From Arthrobacter alkaliphilus (lineage in GTDB: Bacteria > Actinomycetota > Actinomycetes > Actinomycetales > Micrococcaceae), in the NCBI RefSeq assembly GCF_021483235.1, contig NZ_JAKEEC010000004.1:62001-126000 (forward strand): DNA of 64,000 nucleotides, written 5' to 3'. This document shows positions 8,610-17,136 of this stretch, piece by piece. The notes below the pieces were generated by a model. That model was not told the origin of the DNA and ran no database searches. It worked only from the letters and a program-made list of their open reading frames with translations. The number at the start of each line of letters is the position of its first letter. The first letter of the stretch is position 1. The translations under genes and the position numbers were made by a program.

Positions 8610-10650
8610 GGGCGGTCCTTTCAATAGGGGCTTCGATGCTTCCGGCGTCTGGCTCCCCGGAATCGTCGGCCTGGAAACCGCGGTAGCGGACGGCACGTAC
8701 CAGGATGCTCATGACGAGCAAGTCAAACAGCATCCATAGTACGTTGACAACGGTTCCGATCGGCTCGGACATTCCGGCGACAAGCCGGCCGATGCCAGTG
8801 ATCGCAGCAAGCACCAGCAGCGCCGATACGACAATCTGGGGCCGGATCAGGGCCCACCGCGGACCGCCGTCCTGCCGGTCCTTGGGCGTCACGGCGAAGT
8901 CAAGGGGCCGCCCGAACCAGACGTTGCGTGCCGCCGTCGTGCACGCCTTTATCCAGGTCGGAAATAGCGACAGGCTGTACTGCTGGCCGCGCCAGGTGGG
9001 GATGCCCCGGCCGGCGACGGCGAAAAGGATCTGGTTGACCACCATGAAGGGGATGAACCGCCAGAAGAAGTCCGCGCTGAGGCTCGAGACGGGAAGGACT
9101 CCGAACAGAAGGTAGACCACCGGCGCGGCGAAGTAGACGACGGCGGCGAAGCCGCTGAAATAGGTCCACATCGTTGCGAAATACATCAGCCGCTGTCCCA
9201 CGCTGAGCCCGCGCTGTACCAACGGATTCTCCCGCAGGAAGACCTGGATGGTTCCCTGGGCCCAGCGCAGGCGTTGCGTCAACATGGTGCCCAGGTCCTC
9301 GGGGGCGAGGCCGCGGGCCAGGATCTCGTGGTGGTACACGCTGTGCCAGCCCATGGCGTGCATCCGCATGGCGGTGGCCATGTCCTCGGTGACGGATATG
9401 GTGGCCAACGGCATCACCGGCTGGGCCTCACCGGTACGCTCCACCGATAGGGCGTCAAGTACCGCTTGGACGGATTCGATGGCGCCCAGCGGTGACCAGT
9501 CATGTGCGGAGAGGCGCTGAATTGCGTCATCGGTAACGACCGGGACGCCTGCCTCACCGACCTCGACCGCCGACATTGCGGCGATCTCCGCCAAGTCGGA
9601 TTGAAGTGTGGAGACGTCGGCCTGCACTACCGTTTGCACGGCAAGGTCCACCCGCCGGCGTACCCGGTAAGTGATCTCGCTGAGCGATTCGCCGTCGTCG
9701 AGCCGCCGTCGGGCGTCAAGGGTTGCCGCTTCCACCTCGTCGAGGGTCTGTTGCAGGAGTTCCGGTGCGCCGGCGGCGGTCCGCCGTGCCTTGCGGATCG
9801 CGGAGCGGGAGGCATCCAAGGCGCGGCGGACACTTCTTTCGGTTTCCCGGACGTACCCCACCAAGCCGAGCTGCATGAGCGCTTCCCGGCGGAGCACAGC
9901 ATTGGAGCCGCAGAAAAATGCCGCGTTCCAACCGTCCTTTCCCTGCTGGATCGGCCCGTAAAACAAGGGGGCTTGGCTGCCGAGCGGATCGCTCTCGGGA
10001 ACGTTGATGAAGTATTGCGGTGTCTGGACCAAGGCCACCTTGCGGTGGTTGAAGTAACCCAGTGTCTTGTCCAGGATGTCCGGGCTGGGTACCTGGTCCG
10101 CGTCCAGAATGAGGAGAAACTCGCCGGAGGTCATCATCAAGGCGTTGTTGAGATTGCCGGCCTTGGCGTGCCGTGGCATGCCTTCCCAATCCGTCGACCG
10201 GGTGACGTAGCCAAGGCCGTGTCGGGCCGCCAGCTGACGGAGTTCGGCGCGGTTGCCGTCGTCCAGGATCCAGGTGCTGTGCGGGTGCCGGATCCGTTGC
10301 GCTGCCAGAGCAGTCCCCATCACCAGGTCCAGCGGCTCGTTATAGGTGGTGATGAAAACGTCCACGGTGGCATCCGGCGGCGCGGCGGCTGGCGGTGTGC
10401 GGTGCTTGATCCGCCACACGGTCATTCCAAAAAGCAGAACGTCGATCAGGCTGTAGGTTTCGGCGGCGACCAGCGGCACCGCAATCCACCAAGCGTCCCA
10501 GTTGAGCGAAGCCAACCACCGCCAGAGGATGTAATTGACTCCGGTGACCAGCGTAAGTATCACCAACAGGCGGACGGCGACCACTTCGAGGTGCCCGGAA
10601 CGACGGCGGGTGTCAGCGTCGGGGTCCGATGGCGGTGGCGTTTGGTGCAC
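8593..10650 (-). CDS. Cellulose-synthase-like family 2 glycosyltransferase with insertion
   Basis: 685 residues from GTG at 10650, with GAAAGGA upstream. Two N-terminal membrane segments (about 24-44 and 55-78) precede a processive GT2 domain. That domain has ILDDG (128-132), ILDADQ (181-186), VTED (420-423) and QRLRW (459-463), so D423 and Q459 are spaced as in BcsA-type synthases. Several membrane segments follow. There is no C-terminal PilZ domain. Residues 268-416 form a mostly helical, charged insertion between the FFCGSNAVLRREAL segment and VTED, where BcsA relatives have only a few residues. It is flanked by the SpoIIE phosphatase upstream and the STAS/kinase pair downstream. It presumably makes an exopolysaccharide; the sugar is unknown. 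Confidence 0.88.
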   Translation of the reverse strand: MHQTPPPSDPDADTRRRSGHLEVVAVRLLVILTLVTGVNYILWRWLASLNWDAWWIAVPLVAAETYSLIDVLLFGMTVWRIKHRTPPAAAPPDATVDVFITTYNEPLDLVMGTALAAQRIRHPHSTWILDDGNRAELRQLAARHGLGYVTRSTDWEGMPRHAKAGNLNNALMMTSGEFLLILDADQVPSPDILDKTLGYFNHRKVALVQTPQYFINVPESDPLGSQAPLFYGPIQQGKDGWNAAFFCGSNAVLRREALMQLGLVGYVRETERSVRRALDASRSAIRKARRTAAGAPELLQQTLDEVEAATLDARRRLDDGESLSEITYRVRRRVDLAVQTVVQADVSTLQSDLAEIAAMSAVEVGEAGVPVVTDDAIQRLSAHDWSPLGAIESVQAVLDALSVERTGEAQPVMPLATISVTEDMATAMRMHAMGWHSVYHHEILARGLAPEDLGTMLTQRLRWAQGTIQVFLRENPLVQRGLSVGQRLMYFATMWTYFSGFAAVVYFAAPVVYLLFGVLPVSSLSADFFWRFIPFMVVNQILFAVAGRGIPTWRGQQYSLSLFPTWIKACTTAARNVWFGRPLDFAVTPKDRQDGGPRWALIRPQIVVSALLVLAAITGIGRLVAGMSEPIGTVVNVLWMLFDLLVMSILVRAVRYRGFQADDSGEPDAGSIEAPIERTARGPEL

Positions 10651-10702
10651 GCGGAATTCCTTTCGGGAAGGTGCGGGACCGTGAGCGGGGCCGGCGCCTG
10701 TG

Positions 10703-11914
10703 TCAGGCGCCCGAAGCGTTGCGTTGCAGCAGGACCGCGGTGATGTCGTCCAGGACGCCTGTCTTTCCACGGCGGTCGCACCAGGTCTTCACGGCCGCGT
10801 CGGGACTGGTACCCGGTTCACGCGCTGCGATGACGGCGGCCAGCTGGTCCAGGTCGCTGCCATCGAGGTCCAGGAGTCCGTCGGTCGCGATCAGAAGTCC
10901 GTCGCCGGGTTCCAAACTGAGGGGCAGCGTGTCCCAGTCCTGGCCGGGCATCAAGCCCATGGGAGGACCCGTCGTGGGGAGGCGTTCGAGTGTTCCGTCC
11001 GCCCGCAGGATGTGGCTGAGGCCCTGCCCGGCGTCGGCGTAATGGCCTTGGCCGGTGGCCGGGTTGATGACGGCGTGAAAGACCGTCGCATAGGAGCCGG
11101 CCCGCGCGAGCTTCTCCTCCACGCTGTCGCTGGCGGAGCGGAGGGTGGCCGCCGGTCCTTCCGGCCAGCCGGTGGCGGCAAATGCCGAATGCACCGTCCC
11201 CGCCACGAGGCCCGGGCCCACGCCCTTGCCCATGGCGTCGCCGACGGTCAATCGGAAGTTGCCATCCGTGGTGGTGCCCAGGTCATAGAAATCCCCGCTG
11301 ACTCCGAACGCCGGGTAGAAGCAGGTTCCCAGTTCGTAGCCGGCCGGGGCCGGGGGATCGGCGGGCCGGAGCGCCCGCTGCATGCGGGCGCCGTTGTCGA
11401 TGTCCCAGGACAGGTTCATTTCCCGCTGGATGATGGCCGTGAGGTCTGCAAGGACCTTCCGCTCGTCATCCGAGAAGGTGCGGGGCGACTGGTCGATGAT
11501 GCAGAACGTCCCGACGTGTGTGCCGCCGGGACCCCTGAGCGGGCGTCCGGCATAGAACTTGATGTGGGGGTTGCCGGTGACCAGCGGGCTGTTCCGGAAA
11601 CGTTCGTCGGTGATCGCGTTTTCCACCACCAGGGTATCGGCGGACTTGATGGTCTCGGTGCAGAAGGTGTGGCGCCGTTCGGACTCGCGGGATAGCGGAC
11701 CCACGAATGACTTAAGGAACTGACGCTTCTCGTCGATCAACGCGATGCTGGCGGCGCTCACGCCGAAGAGGGCCTGGGCGAGCCGGGTGATCCGGTCGAA
11801 CCGTTCCTCCGGAGGCGTGTCCAAGAGCCGGGTCCTGGACAGGTCCTCCAAACGGTCTCGTTCAGAGGCCTCGATGTACTGGTCTGTCAGTGTCATACAG
11901 TGCTCGCACTTCAT
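10703..11914 (-). CDS. GAF-SpoIIE serine phosphatase (RsbU/RsbP-like)
   Basis: 403 residues. An N-terminal GAF domain spans about 20-165 (RLLDTPPEERFDRITRLAQALFG...). It is followed by a PP2C-type SpoIIE domain with ELGTCFYPAFGVSGDFYDL, TVGDAMGKGVGPGL and DGLLIATDGLLDLDG, which supply the metal-binding aspartates. Such enzymes dephosphorylate STAS antagonists in response to signals sensed by the GAF domain. It is the first gene of the block that continues with the glycosyltransferase 53 bp downstream. ATG at 11914 or 11896 could be the start; the first has a weak ribosome site. Confidence 0.88.
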   Translation of the reverse strand: MKCEHCMTLTDQYIEASERDRLEDLSRTRLLDTPPEERFDRITRLAQALFGVSAASIALIDEKRQFLKSFVGPLSRESERRHTFCTETIKSADTLVVENAITDERFRNSPLVTGNPHIKFYAGRPLRGPGGTHVGTFCIIDQSPRTFSDDERKVLADLTAIIQREMNLSWDIDNGARMQRALRPADPPAPAGYELGTCFYPAFGVSGDFYDLGTTTDGNFRLTVGDAMGKGVGPGLVAGTVHSAFAATGWPEGPAATLRSASDSVEEKLARAGSYATVFHAVINPATGQGHYADAGQGLSHILRADGTLERLPTTGPPMGLMPGQDWDTLPLSLEPGDGLLIATDGLLDLDGSDLDQLAAVIAAREPGTSPDAAVKTWCDRRGKTGVLDDITAVLLQRNASGA

Positions 11915-11971
11915 TCATGATTCGGGTCCCCCATCGGACGTCACAGCCTGAACCAGCCTATATTCAGACAA

Positions 11972-12012
11972 CCGAGGACCGCAGGATCAAAACTGATCGC
12001 TGCGGTCCTCGG
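11972..12012 (-). terminator. Hairpin downstream of yajQ
   Basis: CCGAGGACCGCAG and CTGCGGTCCTCGG form a perfect 13-bp stem with a 15-base loop. It lies 3' of the yajQ stop (12078) and upstream of the phosphatase gene. It probably ends yajQ transcription and insulates the next leftward unit. A T tract is short. Confidence 0.65.
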
Positions 12013-12077
12013 GGATTCTGCGGACTCTCTTCGGACTAGGGGAACAACGTCCCGGTAATCACGCCGCAGAACAGGCC

Positions 12078-12569
12078 TTAGCTGCGGAAGTTTACGAACT
12101 GGAGATCGGCCTCTTCGAACTTCTTGAGGATGTTCATGGTTTCCTGCAGGTCATCGCGGGACTTCGAGGTGACGCGGAGTTCGTCGCCCTGGATCTGGGA
12201 TTTGACGGACTTCGGTGCTTCGTCGCGGATGATCTTGTTGATCTTCTTCGCGATGTCCTGGGCGATGCCCTCCTTGATGGAGCATTCCAGCCGGAATTCC
12301 TTGCCGGAGGGGTACGGCTCGCCCTGGTCGAGGGACTTCAGGGAGATGCCGCGCTTGATGAGCTTGGACTGGAACACGTCCAGGACGGCAAGGACGCGGT
12401 CTTCGGAGTTGGCCTTCATGAGGATCTTCTCGCCGCTGAAGTCGATTTCAGCGCCCACCCCTTTGAAGTCGTAGCGCTGCGCGATTTCCTTCTGGGACTG
12501 GTTGAGCGCGTTGGCGACTTCCTGCTTGTCTACCTTGCTGACGACGTCGAATGTGGATTCGCCTGCCAT
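12078..12569 (-). CDS. yajQ: YajQ-family nucleotide-binding protein (DUF520)
   Basis: 163 residues from ATG at 12569 with AAGGAGAGTC directly upstream; the longer in-frame start at 12680 is unlikely. The sequence begins AGESTFDVVSKVDKQEVANALNQ, the family hallmark, and ends ...FKKFEEADLQFVNFRS-like. It is cytosolic, with two ferredoxin-like RNP folds. Family members in other bacteria bind cyclic di-GMP or RNA. It stands alone with its own terminator. Confidence 0.95.
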   Translation of the reverse strand: MAGESTFDVVSKVDKQEVANALNQSQKEIAQRYDFKGVGAEIDFSGEKILMKANSEDRVLAVLDVFQSKLIKRGISLKSLDQGEPYPSGKEFRLECSIKEGIAQDIAKKINKIIRDEAPKSVKSQIQGDELRVTSKSRDDLQETMNILKKFEEADLQFVNFRS

Positions 12570-12770
12570 GACTCTCCTTAGATTGGTGCGTTGCGTTGGA
12601 TGCCGTGCGGCCCGGAAACGGGCAGCTTTGTCTGCCAACCAGCCTAATACGGAAGCGCCGGGCGTGGGCTGAACGTTCACAGTTCGCTCACAGTGTGCGC
12701 AGGGCGGGAACTGAGACTGCCCCGACAGAGTTGTATCAGTTTGAGGAACCCGTCCTGAATAAGGAGCACC

Positions 12771-13037
12771 ATGAGCAAGCAGGCCGTCCGATACGTCACC
12801 AAGTCAGCCGCTGCCGCCGCCGGTTCAATCGGAGTCGCTGCTGCCTCGGCCGCAAGCGCTGTCGCGGCCGCAGCGCTCGCCGCTTCCGTGGTACTGAGCC
12901 CGGTCGCGGACGCGGCATCGCGGATGGATGGCGTTCACGCGGACTTGTTGCGGGCCGTGCAGCTCAACCAGATCACGCCTGAGCAGGCGGCCAGTTTTGA
13001 GGCCAAGCTGGCTGGCCGGATTCTCGGGGATGCCTAA
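12771..13037 (+). CDS. Small alanine-rich protein, probably secreted or membrane-anchored
   Basis: 88 residues with a very good ribosome site (AAGGAGCACC before the ATG). Residues 12-47 are a long Ala/Val/Ser hydrophobic stretch that reads like a signal peptide or single membrane anchor. The remaining 40 residues are a short amphipathic region (HADLLRAVQLNQITPEQAASFEAKLAGRIL). No known domain recognised. The combination of strong initiation site and clean length makes it a likely real gene despite no homolog recalled. Confidence 0.7.
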   Translation: MSKQAVRYVTKSAAAAAGSIGVAAASAASAVAAAALAASVVLSPVADAASRMDGVHADLLRAVQLNQITPEQAASFEAKLAGRILGDA

Positions 13038-13165
13038 GATTTGCGCTGACTTCGCGGCCTTGAAGGCCCGATTCGATTCTTCGGCGGAAGTTCTGTAAGG
13101 TTGTCTTGCTCGCGCTTACCGGATCGGAAACGAAACGATGATCGGGAGTGGCTTCTTTGAAGTTC

Positions 13166-13247
13166 GGCAGATTACCCGAGCGGCCAAAGGGGGCTGACTG
13201 TAAATCAGCTGGCAACGCCTACGGGGGTTCGAATCCCTCATCTGCCA
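13166..13247 (+). tRNA. tRNA-Tyr (GTA)
   Basis: Complete cloverleaf with acceptor arms GGCAGAT/ATCTGCC, anticodon GTA at 13200-13202 in a CTGTAAA loop, the long variable arm typical of bacterial tRNA-Tyr, and a GGTTCGAATCC T-loop. CCA is not encoded. Confidence 0.97.
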
Positions 13248-13256
13248 CAACATTGG

Positions 13257-13289
13257 ATCCCCGGAACCTTATGGTTCCGGGGATTTTTT
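13257..13289 (+). terminator. Terminator of tRNA-Tyr
   Basis: ATCCCCGGAACC-TTAT-GGTTCCGGGGAT is followed by TTTTT, a textbook intrinsic terminator 10 bases after the tRNA. Confidence 0.93.
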
Positions 13290-13329
13290 GTGTGGTCATG
13301 TTGCTTGCGGCAAGCTGCTTCGCGCCGCG

Positions 13330-13425
13330 CAAATTTCCTGGGGATCCGCAAAATACCTGTCGCTACCGGAATTCCGGTAGCGCCAGGAATTTCCCGTGTC
13401 GCCAGCGAATTTCCGCGTCGCCGCG
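13330..13425. repeat. Degenerate 19-nt tandem repeats including a 22-bp palindrome
   Basis: Read on the minus strand, four to five imperfect units of about 19 nt repeat a GGCGACRCGG-AAATTC pattern. One unit has become the perfect palindrome at 13361-13382 (centre GGAATTCC). The stretch lies between the tRNA-Tyr terminator and the small gene ending at 13487. No coding role is apparent. Confidence 0.6.
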
Positions 13426-13486
13426 TCGCCCCTGCCGCCCCGAGCGCCCGACGGCGCGTGGTCACCGACGGTCCGCGCCGCCAGCT

Positions 13487-13711
13487 TTAGCTCGCGCTGC
13501 CCGGCTCCAGCCAGTACCCGTCCTGGTGGTGCACGAGTTGCCGGCCCAGGCCTCCGGACAGCTGGATCCAGAGCGTGCTGCGATCATCGGTCATGCCGTC
13601 CAAGGTGCCTACGATCCTGTTGCCGCGGGTGTCCTGCAACACCAACTCCTGGTGGAGCGGCAGTTCCGGCCACACATCTGCGTGCGACTCGGATGTTTGG
13701 ATGGTGCTCAT
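13487..13711 (-). CDS. Small conserved hypothetical protein
   Basis: 74 residues from an ATG at 13711 preceded by AAGGGGGATCCC. Most of the protein (from ELPLHQELVLQDTRGNRIVGTLDGMTDD to GRQLVHHQDGYWLEPG) looks like a small beta-rich, SH3-like fold with alternating hydrophobic residues. No family recognised. It is divergent from the thioesterase gene, with about 130 bp between the starts, so the palindrome at 13826 could influence both. Confidence 0.65.
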   Translation of the reverse strand: MSTIQTSESHADVWPELPLHQELVLQDTRGNRIVGTLDGMTDDRSTLWIQLSGGLGRQLVHHQDGYWLEPGSAS

Positions 13712-13825
13712 GGGATCCCCCTTGGTGCTTTCTGCAATTTGTTTCAGACATTCTTCCCGTGGCACGTGAACCGGCGGTAAACGACATGCCATGTAGCGAC
13801 ACACAAAACGAGGCTGTCACGGAAT

Positions 13826-13841
13826 GTTACTCCGGAGTAAC
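13826..13841. promoter_or_regulatory. Perfect 16-bp palindrome overlapping the thioesterase ribosome site
   Basis: GTTACTCCGGAGTAAC ends immediately before the ATG at 13842 and contains the GGAG ribosome-binding core. It could be an operator for a dimeric (for example TetR-like) regulator, or an mRNA hairpin that hides the ribosome site. Confidence 0.6.
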
Positions 13842-14396
13842 ATGGCCGTTATGCATTTGCTTCTCCGAACCCTCTTGCTGTTGTTCACCTCGTCCAGGCG
13901 GAGCCCGCTCAGCGTTTGGGGCACGTCCTCCTTGCCCATGCGAGTGCTGCCTACGGACATCGACATCGCAATGCATGTCAACAACGGCATGTATTTTTCG
14001 CTCATGGACCTTGGACGCTTCGACCTCATGGTGCGCGCCGGGATCTGGCAAAAGATGCGCCGCCGCCGCTGGAGCCCGGTGGCAGCTGGGGAGACCATCG
14101 CATTCCGGAAATCGTTGCAGCTGTGGCAGAGGTACACCATCGAGTCGAAGATCATTGGGCTCGATTCCAAAGCGATCTACTTTGAGCAGCGAATGGTGGT
14201 GGACGGGGAGATCTACGCCCGAGCGCACATCGCCACCCGGCTTGTCGCCAAGGGACGGCCCGTGAGCCAGGAGGAAATCCTGGCCGAGTTCGGCGACCCC
14301 CCGGCAGACCTTGAGCTTCCGGAATGGATCCACGAATGGCGCGAGAACAACGCCCTTCCCGGTGCCCGCAGGGCCGCCCCGCACCTCTGGCACTAG
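13842..14396 (+). CDS. Hotdog-fold acyl-CoA thioesterase-like protein
   Basis: 184 residues from ATG at 13842, chosen over 13824 because GGAG lies 4 bases upstream. The 4HBT/FatA-like core is visible: LPTDIDIAMHVNNGMYFSLMDLGRFDLM (about residues 34-61), then an YTIESKIIGLDSKAIYFEQRMVVDGEIYARAHIATRLV strand region. The DIDxxxHVNNxxYF pattern is the hallmark of the 4-hydroxybenzoyl-CoA thioesterase group. A hydrophobic N-terminal stretch of leucines (residues 4-15) may associate with membrane. Related proteins are called THEM6-like. Substrate unknown. Confidence 0.85.
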   Translation: MAVMHLLLRTLLLLFTSSRRSPLSVWGTSSLPMRVLPTDIDIAMHVNNGMYFSLMDLGRFDLMVRAGIWQKMRRRRWSPVAAGETIAFRKSLQLWQRYTIESKIIGLDSKAIYFEQRMVVDGEIYARAHIATRLVAKGRPVSQEEILAEFGDPPADLELPEWIHEWRENNALPGARRAAPHLWH

Positions 14397-14507
14397 CGGC
14401 AGCGCCGGGGAGGCACAAAGCCGGCTGCCCGGCGTCGTGCTTTATTCCCGGTTTGCCGTGTAGCGAACAAGGGCGACTTAGGCGGCGCGGTCGCGTACCG
14501 TGGAAGC

Positions 14508-14879
14508 ATGGCTACAGTTGACATCACCGGCGAGCAGTTCGCATCGACCATCGAGGGCAATGACATTGTCCTGGTGGATTTTTGGGCTGCGTGGTGCGGC
14601 CCTTGTAGGCAGTTTGCTCCTACCTATCAAGCCGCATCCGAGAAGCACGGCGACGTCTTCTTCGCCAAGGTGGACACCGAGGCCGAGCAGCAACTCGCAG
14701 CCGAGGCCGGCATCTCCTCGATCCCCACGCTCATGGCCTTCCGTGACAAGGTCCTCGTGTTCTCCCAGCCGGGCGCGCTTAACGGCCCCCAGTTGGAGCA
14801 GGTCATCGAGGCCGTCAAGGGGCTCGACATGGATGAGGTCCACGCGCATATCGCAAAGCAGCGCGCAGAAAACTCCTAG
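14508..14879 (+). CDS. trxA: Thioredoxin
   Basis: 123 residues, slightly longer than the usual 105-110 because of a C-terminal extension of about 15 residues. The redox site is WCGPC with cysteines at 30 and 33, preceded by VLVDFWAAW; the cis-proline is in SSIPTLMAF. It is a cytosolic disulfide reductase. A strong terminator follows. No thioredoxin reductase is adjacent. Confidence 0.95.
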   Translation: MATVDITGEQFASTIEGNDIVLVDFWAAWCGPCRQFAPTYQAASEKHGDVFFAKVDTEAEQQLAAEAGISSIPTLMAFRDKVLVFSQPGALNGPQLEQVIEAVKGLDMDEVHAHIAKQRAENS

Positions 14880-14901
14880 GGGAGTTCCACAAACTAAACG
14901 A

Positions 14902-14935
14902 AATCGGCTGTCCCCGCTGGCGGGGACAGCCGATT
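14902..14935. terminator. Bidirectional terminator between trxA and ABM gene
   Basis: AATCGGCTGTCCCC-GCTG-GCGGGGACAGCCGATT, a near-perfect stem of 14-15 bp in the convergent gap between trxA and the monooxygenase-like gene, with T-rich bases on the right and A-rich bases on the left, so it can serve both strands. Confidence 0.88.
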
Positions 14936-14950
14936 CTGCTTAAAGGGCCG

Positions 14951-15229
14951 TTAGAGGCGCTCGAGCTTGACCGGCTCCGCCAACAGTGCGCTGAGGGATT
15001 CGTTGAGGTCCTGGACCGCGATGCCCTTGGAGTGGAAATCGAGGTGTTCCTCGGAGGCCCACTGCTCGGTCAGGACCAGCTTGTCTTCGTTCGCTTCGGT
15101 GAGCTCGTAGCGGATGCAGCCGGGTTCGTTCACTACTTCCTCGATCGCGATTTCCAATGCGAGTTTCACGCGGAAGAATTCGCCGTCGTTGGGAATGAAC
15201 GTGGCCTGCAGGTCGATGGGTGCACTCAT
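14951..15229 (-). CDS. Antibiotic biosynthesis monooxygenase (ABM) domain protein
   Basis: 92 residues from ATG at 15229 with AGGTGA upstream; the much longer in-frame opening to 15838 runs antisense through the acyl-CoA synthetase and is rejected. The ABM/YgiN pattern is present: VNEPGCIRYELTEANEDKLVLTEQWASEEHLDFHSKG. These small dimeric ferredoxin-like proteins are often quinol or heme-type monooxygenases, but many have unknown roles. It is divergent from the acyl-CoA synthetase. Confidence 0.9.
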   Translation of the reverse strand: MSAPIDLQATFIPNDGEFFRVKLALEIAIEEVVNEPGCIRYELTEANEDKLVLTEQWASEEHLDFHSKGIAVQDLNESLSALLAEPVKLERL

Positions 15230-15331
15230 GTGATTCACCTTACCGGCAAGCCCGCGGGAGACCTGAAATATTTTGTAGGACTTCCAAGCAAAAGTCTTCT
15301 CTTGGACCGGCGGAGTTGGTAGCGTGCGTTC

Positions 15332-17005
15332 ATGCTTTCCTACACAGCCGGGGACACCGACGTCCCGCTGCTTGAAGAGACCATCGGCGCCAACTTCGAA
15401 CGGGTCGCGGCCCGGTATCCCTTGCGGGACGCGCTCATCGAAGCCGCTCTCGTGCCCGGCGGTGAGGCCCGGCGCTGGAGCTACGAAAAACTGAACGACG
15501 ACGTCGACCGGCTCGCGCGTGCGCTGCTGGCGATGGGTGTCGCGAAGGGCGACAGGGTTGGCATCTGGAGTCCGAACTGCGCTGAATGGACCATCCTGCA
15601 GTACGCTACGGCCAAGGTCGGGGCCATCCTGGTCAACGTCAATCCGGCATACCGCAGCCATGAGCTCGAATTCGTCGTCCGTCAGAACGGCATGCGGATG
15701 CTGGTGGTCGCGCCATCGGACAAGAACAGCGACTACGTTTCCATGGCACGGGATGCCTTGGCCGGCTGTCCGGAGCTTCGGGAGCTGGTCTTCCTTCCCG
15801 ACCTGGGACTGGACATGCTCGACGCCGGCGTCCCCCAAAGCGACGCAGAGTGGACTTTCGCCGAGCTGCTCAAGCGGGCGGACGGCGTCGCGCCCTCAGC
15901 GCTTAAGGCCCGCATGGCCGAACTGGACCCGCACGATCCCATCAACCTGCAATACACCTCCGGGACCACGGGCTTCCCCAAGGGCGCAACGCTGACCCAC
16001 CACAACATCCTGAACAACGGCAACCAGATCGGCAGGCTGTTGGGATACACGGAACACGACCGGGTGGTCCTTCCGGTGCCGTTCTACCACTGTTTTGGAA
16101 TGGTCATCGGCAACCTGAACGCCTTGAGCTACGGCGCGGCCACCGTCATTCCGGGCCGAGGATTCACTCCGTCCGCCGCCTTGGAAGCGGTGCAGGATTG
16201 CGGCGGAACCTCACTGTACGGCGTGCCCACTATGTTCATCGCCGAGTTGGCTTTGCCCGACTTCGCCTCCTATGACCTCTCCACGCTGCGTACCGGAGTC
16301 ATGGCCGGCTCGCTGTGTCCCATCGAGGTCATGGAGCGGGTCATCGGCGAGATGAACATGCGGGATGTGGCCATCTGCTACGGAATGACCGAGACCTCGC
16401 CCGTGTCCACCATGACCCTCGCCACCGACACGCTTGAGCAAAGGACCACGACCGTAGGGCGCACCATGCCCCGGCTCGAGTCCAAGATCGTGGATCCAGG
16501 CACCGGCGAAACCATCGAACGCGGAGGGATCGGCGAGCTGTGCACGCGAGGCTACGCCGTGATGGACGGCTATTGGGGCCAACCGGAGAAGACGGCCGAG
16601 GCCATCGACGATGAAGGCTGGATGCACACCGGGGACCTCGCCCGGATGGACCCGGACGGCTTTATCGTCATCGAAGGCCGCATGAAGGACATGGTCATCC
16701 GCGGCGGCGAGAACATCTACCCGCGGGAAATCGAGGAGTTCCTGTACCGGCATCCCGCCATCCAGGACGTCCAGGTCATCGGGGTGCCTGATGCCAAGTA
16801 CGGCGAGGAACTGATGGCGTGCATCATCCTCAAACCTGGAGCGGCGTTGGACTTGGACGACGTACAGGAGTTCTGCCGCGGCAAATTGGCCCACTACAAG
16901 ATCCCGCGCTACGTGGACATCAGGGAGACCTTCCCCATGACGGTGTCCGGCAAGGTGCGCAAAGTCGACATGCGCGAGGAAGCGATCGCCCGCCTCGGAC
17001 TTTAA
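15332..17005 (+). CDS. AMP-forming acyl-CoA synthetase
   Basis: 557 residues. The P-loop-like motif [11 protein letters not shown] begins at residue 208, followed by ATLTHHN. The adenylation motifs YGMTETSPV and [36 protein letters not shown] are intact. The catalytic lysine lies in SGKVRKVDM near the C-terminus. The closest recalled group is the medium/long-chain fatty-acyl-CoA synthetases (FadD3/AcsF-like, also annotated as AMP-binding fatty acid ligases). It activates a carboxylic acid with ATP and CoA in the cytosol. The stop lies 4 bases before a 63-bp palindromic element. Confidence 0.93.
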   Translation: MLSYTAGDTDVPLLEETIGANFERVAARYPLRDALIEAALVPGGEARRWSYEKLNDDVDRLARALLAMGVAKGDRVGIWSPNCAEWTILQYATAKVGAILVNVNPAYRSHELEFVVRQNGMRMLVVAPSDKNSDYVSMARDALAGCPELRELVFLPDLGLDMLDAGVPQSDAEWTFAELLKRADGVAPSALKARMAELDPHDPINLQYTSGTTGFPKGATLTHHNILNNGNQIGRLLGYTEHDRVVLPVPFYHCFGMVIGNLNALSYGAATVIPGRGFTPSAALEAVQDCGGTSLYGVPTMFIAELALPDFASYDLSTLRTGVMAGSLCPIEVMERVIGEMNMRDVAICYGMTETSPVSTMTLATDTLEQRTTTVGRTMPRLESKIVDPGTGETIERGGIGELCTRGYAVMDGYWGQPEKTAEAIDDEGWMHTGDLARMDPDGFIVIEGRMKDMVIRGGENIYPREIEEFLYRHPAIQDVQVIGVPDAKYGEELMACIILKPGAALDLDDVQEFCRGKLAHYKIPRYVDIRETFPMTVSGKVRKVDMREEAIARLGL

Positions 17006-17008
17006 AGC

Positions 17009-17071
17009 CAACGCGGGGTCACTTACGGCCCGTGTTGCAGCCCAACATCGGCCGTAAGTGACCCCGCGTTG
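17009..17071. repeat. 63-bp palindromic element, copy 1
   Basis: Arms CAACGCGGGGTCACTTACGG(CC) and its exact complement, 22 bp, around a 19-base centre. It starts 4 bases after the acyl-CoA synthetase stop. The same element, also exactly 63 bp, occurs at 18044 and 39621. No T tract follows. Confidence 0.95.
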
Positions 17072-17136
17072 CCATGGTTGGAAATCTCCCTGTGATAACT
17101 CCTTGGGGGCCTCCATTTGCGGACACACTGGATTCC

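Noticed and set aside
13148..13780. 210-codon frame through tRNA-Tyr
   Set aside because: Overlaps a clear tRNA and its terminator; no ribosome site.
14951..15838. Long form of the ABM protein reaching 15838
   Set aside because: The added 200 codons are antisense to the acyl-CoA synthetase; the ATG at 15229 with AGGTGA gives the correct family length.
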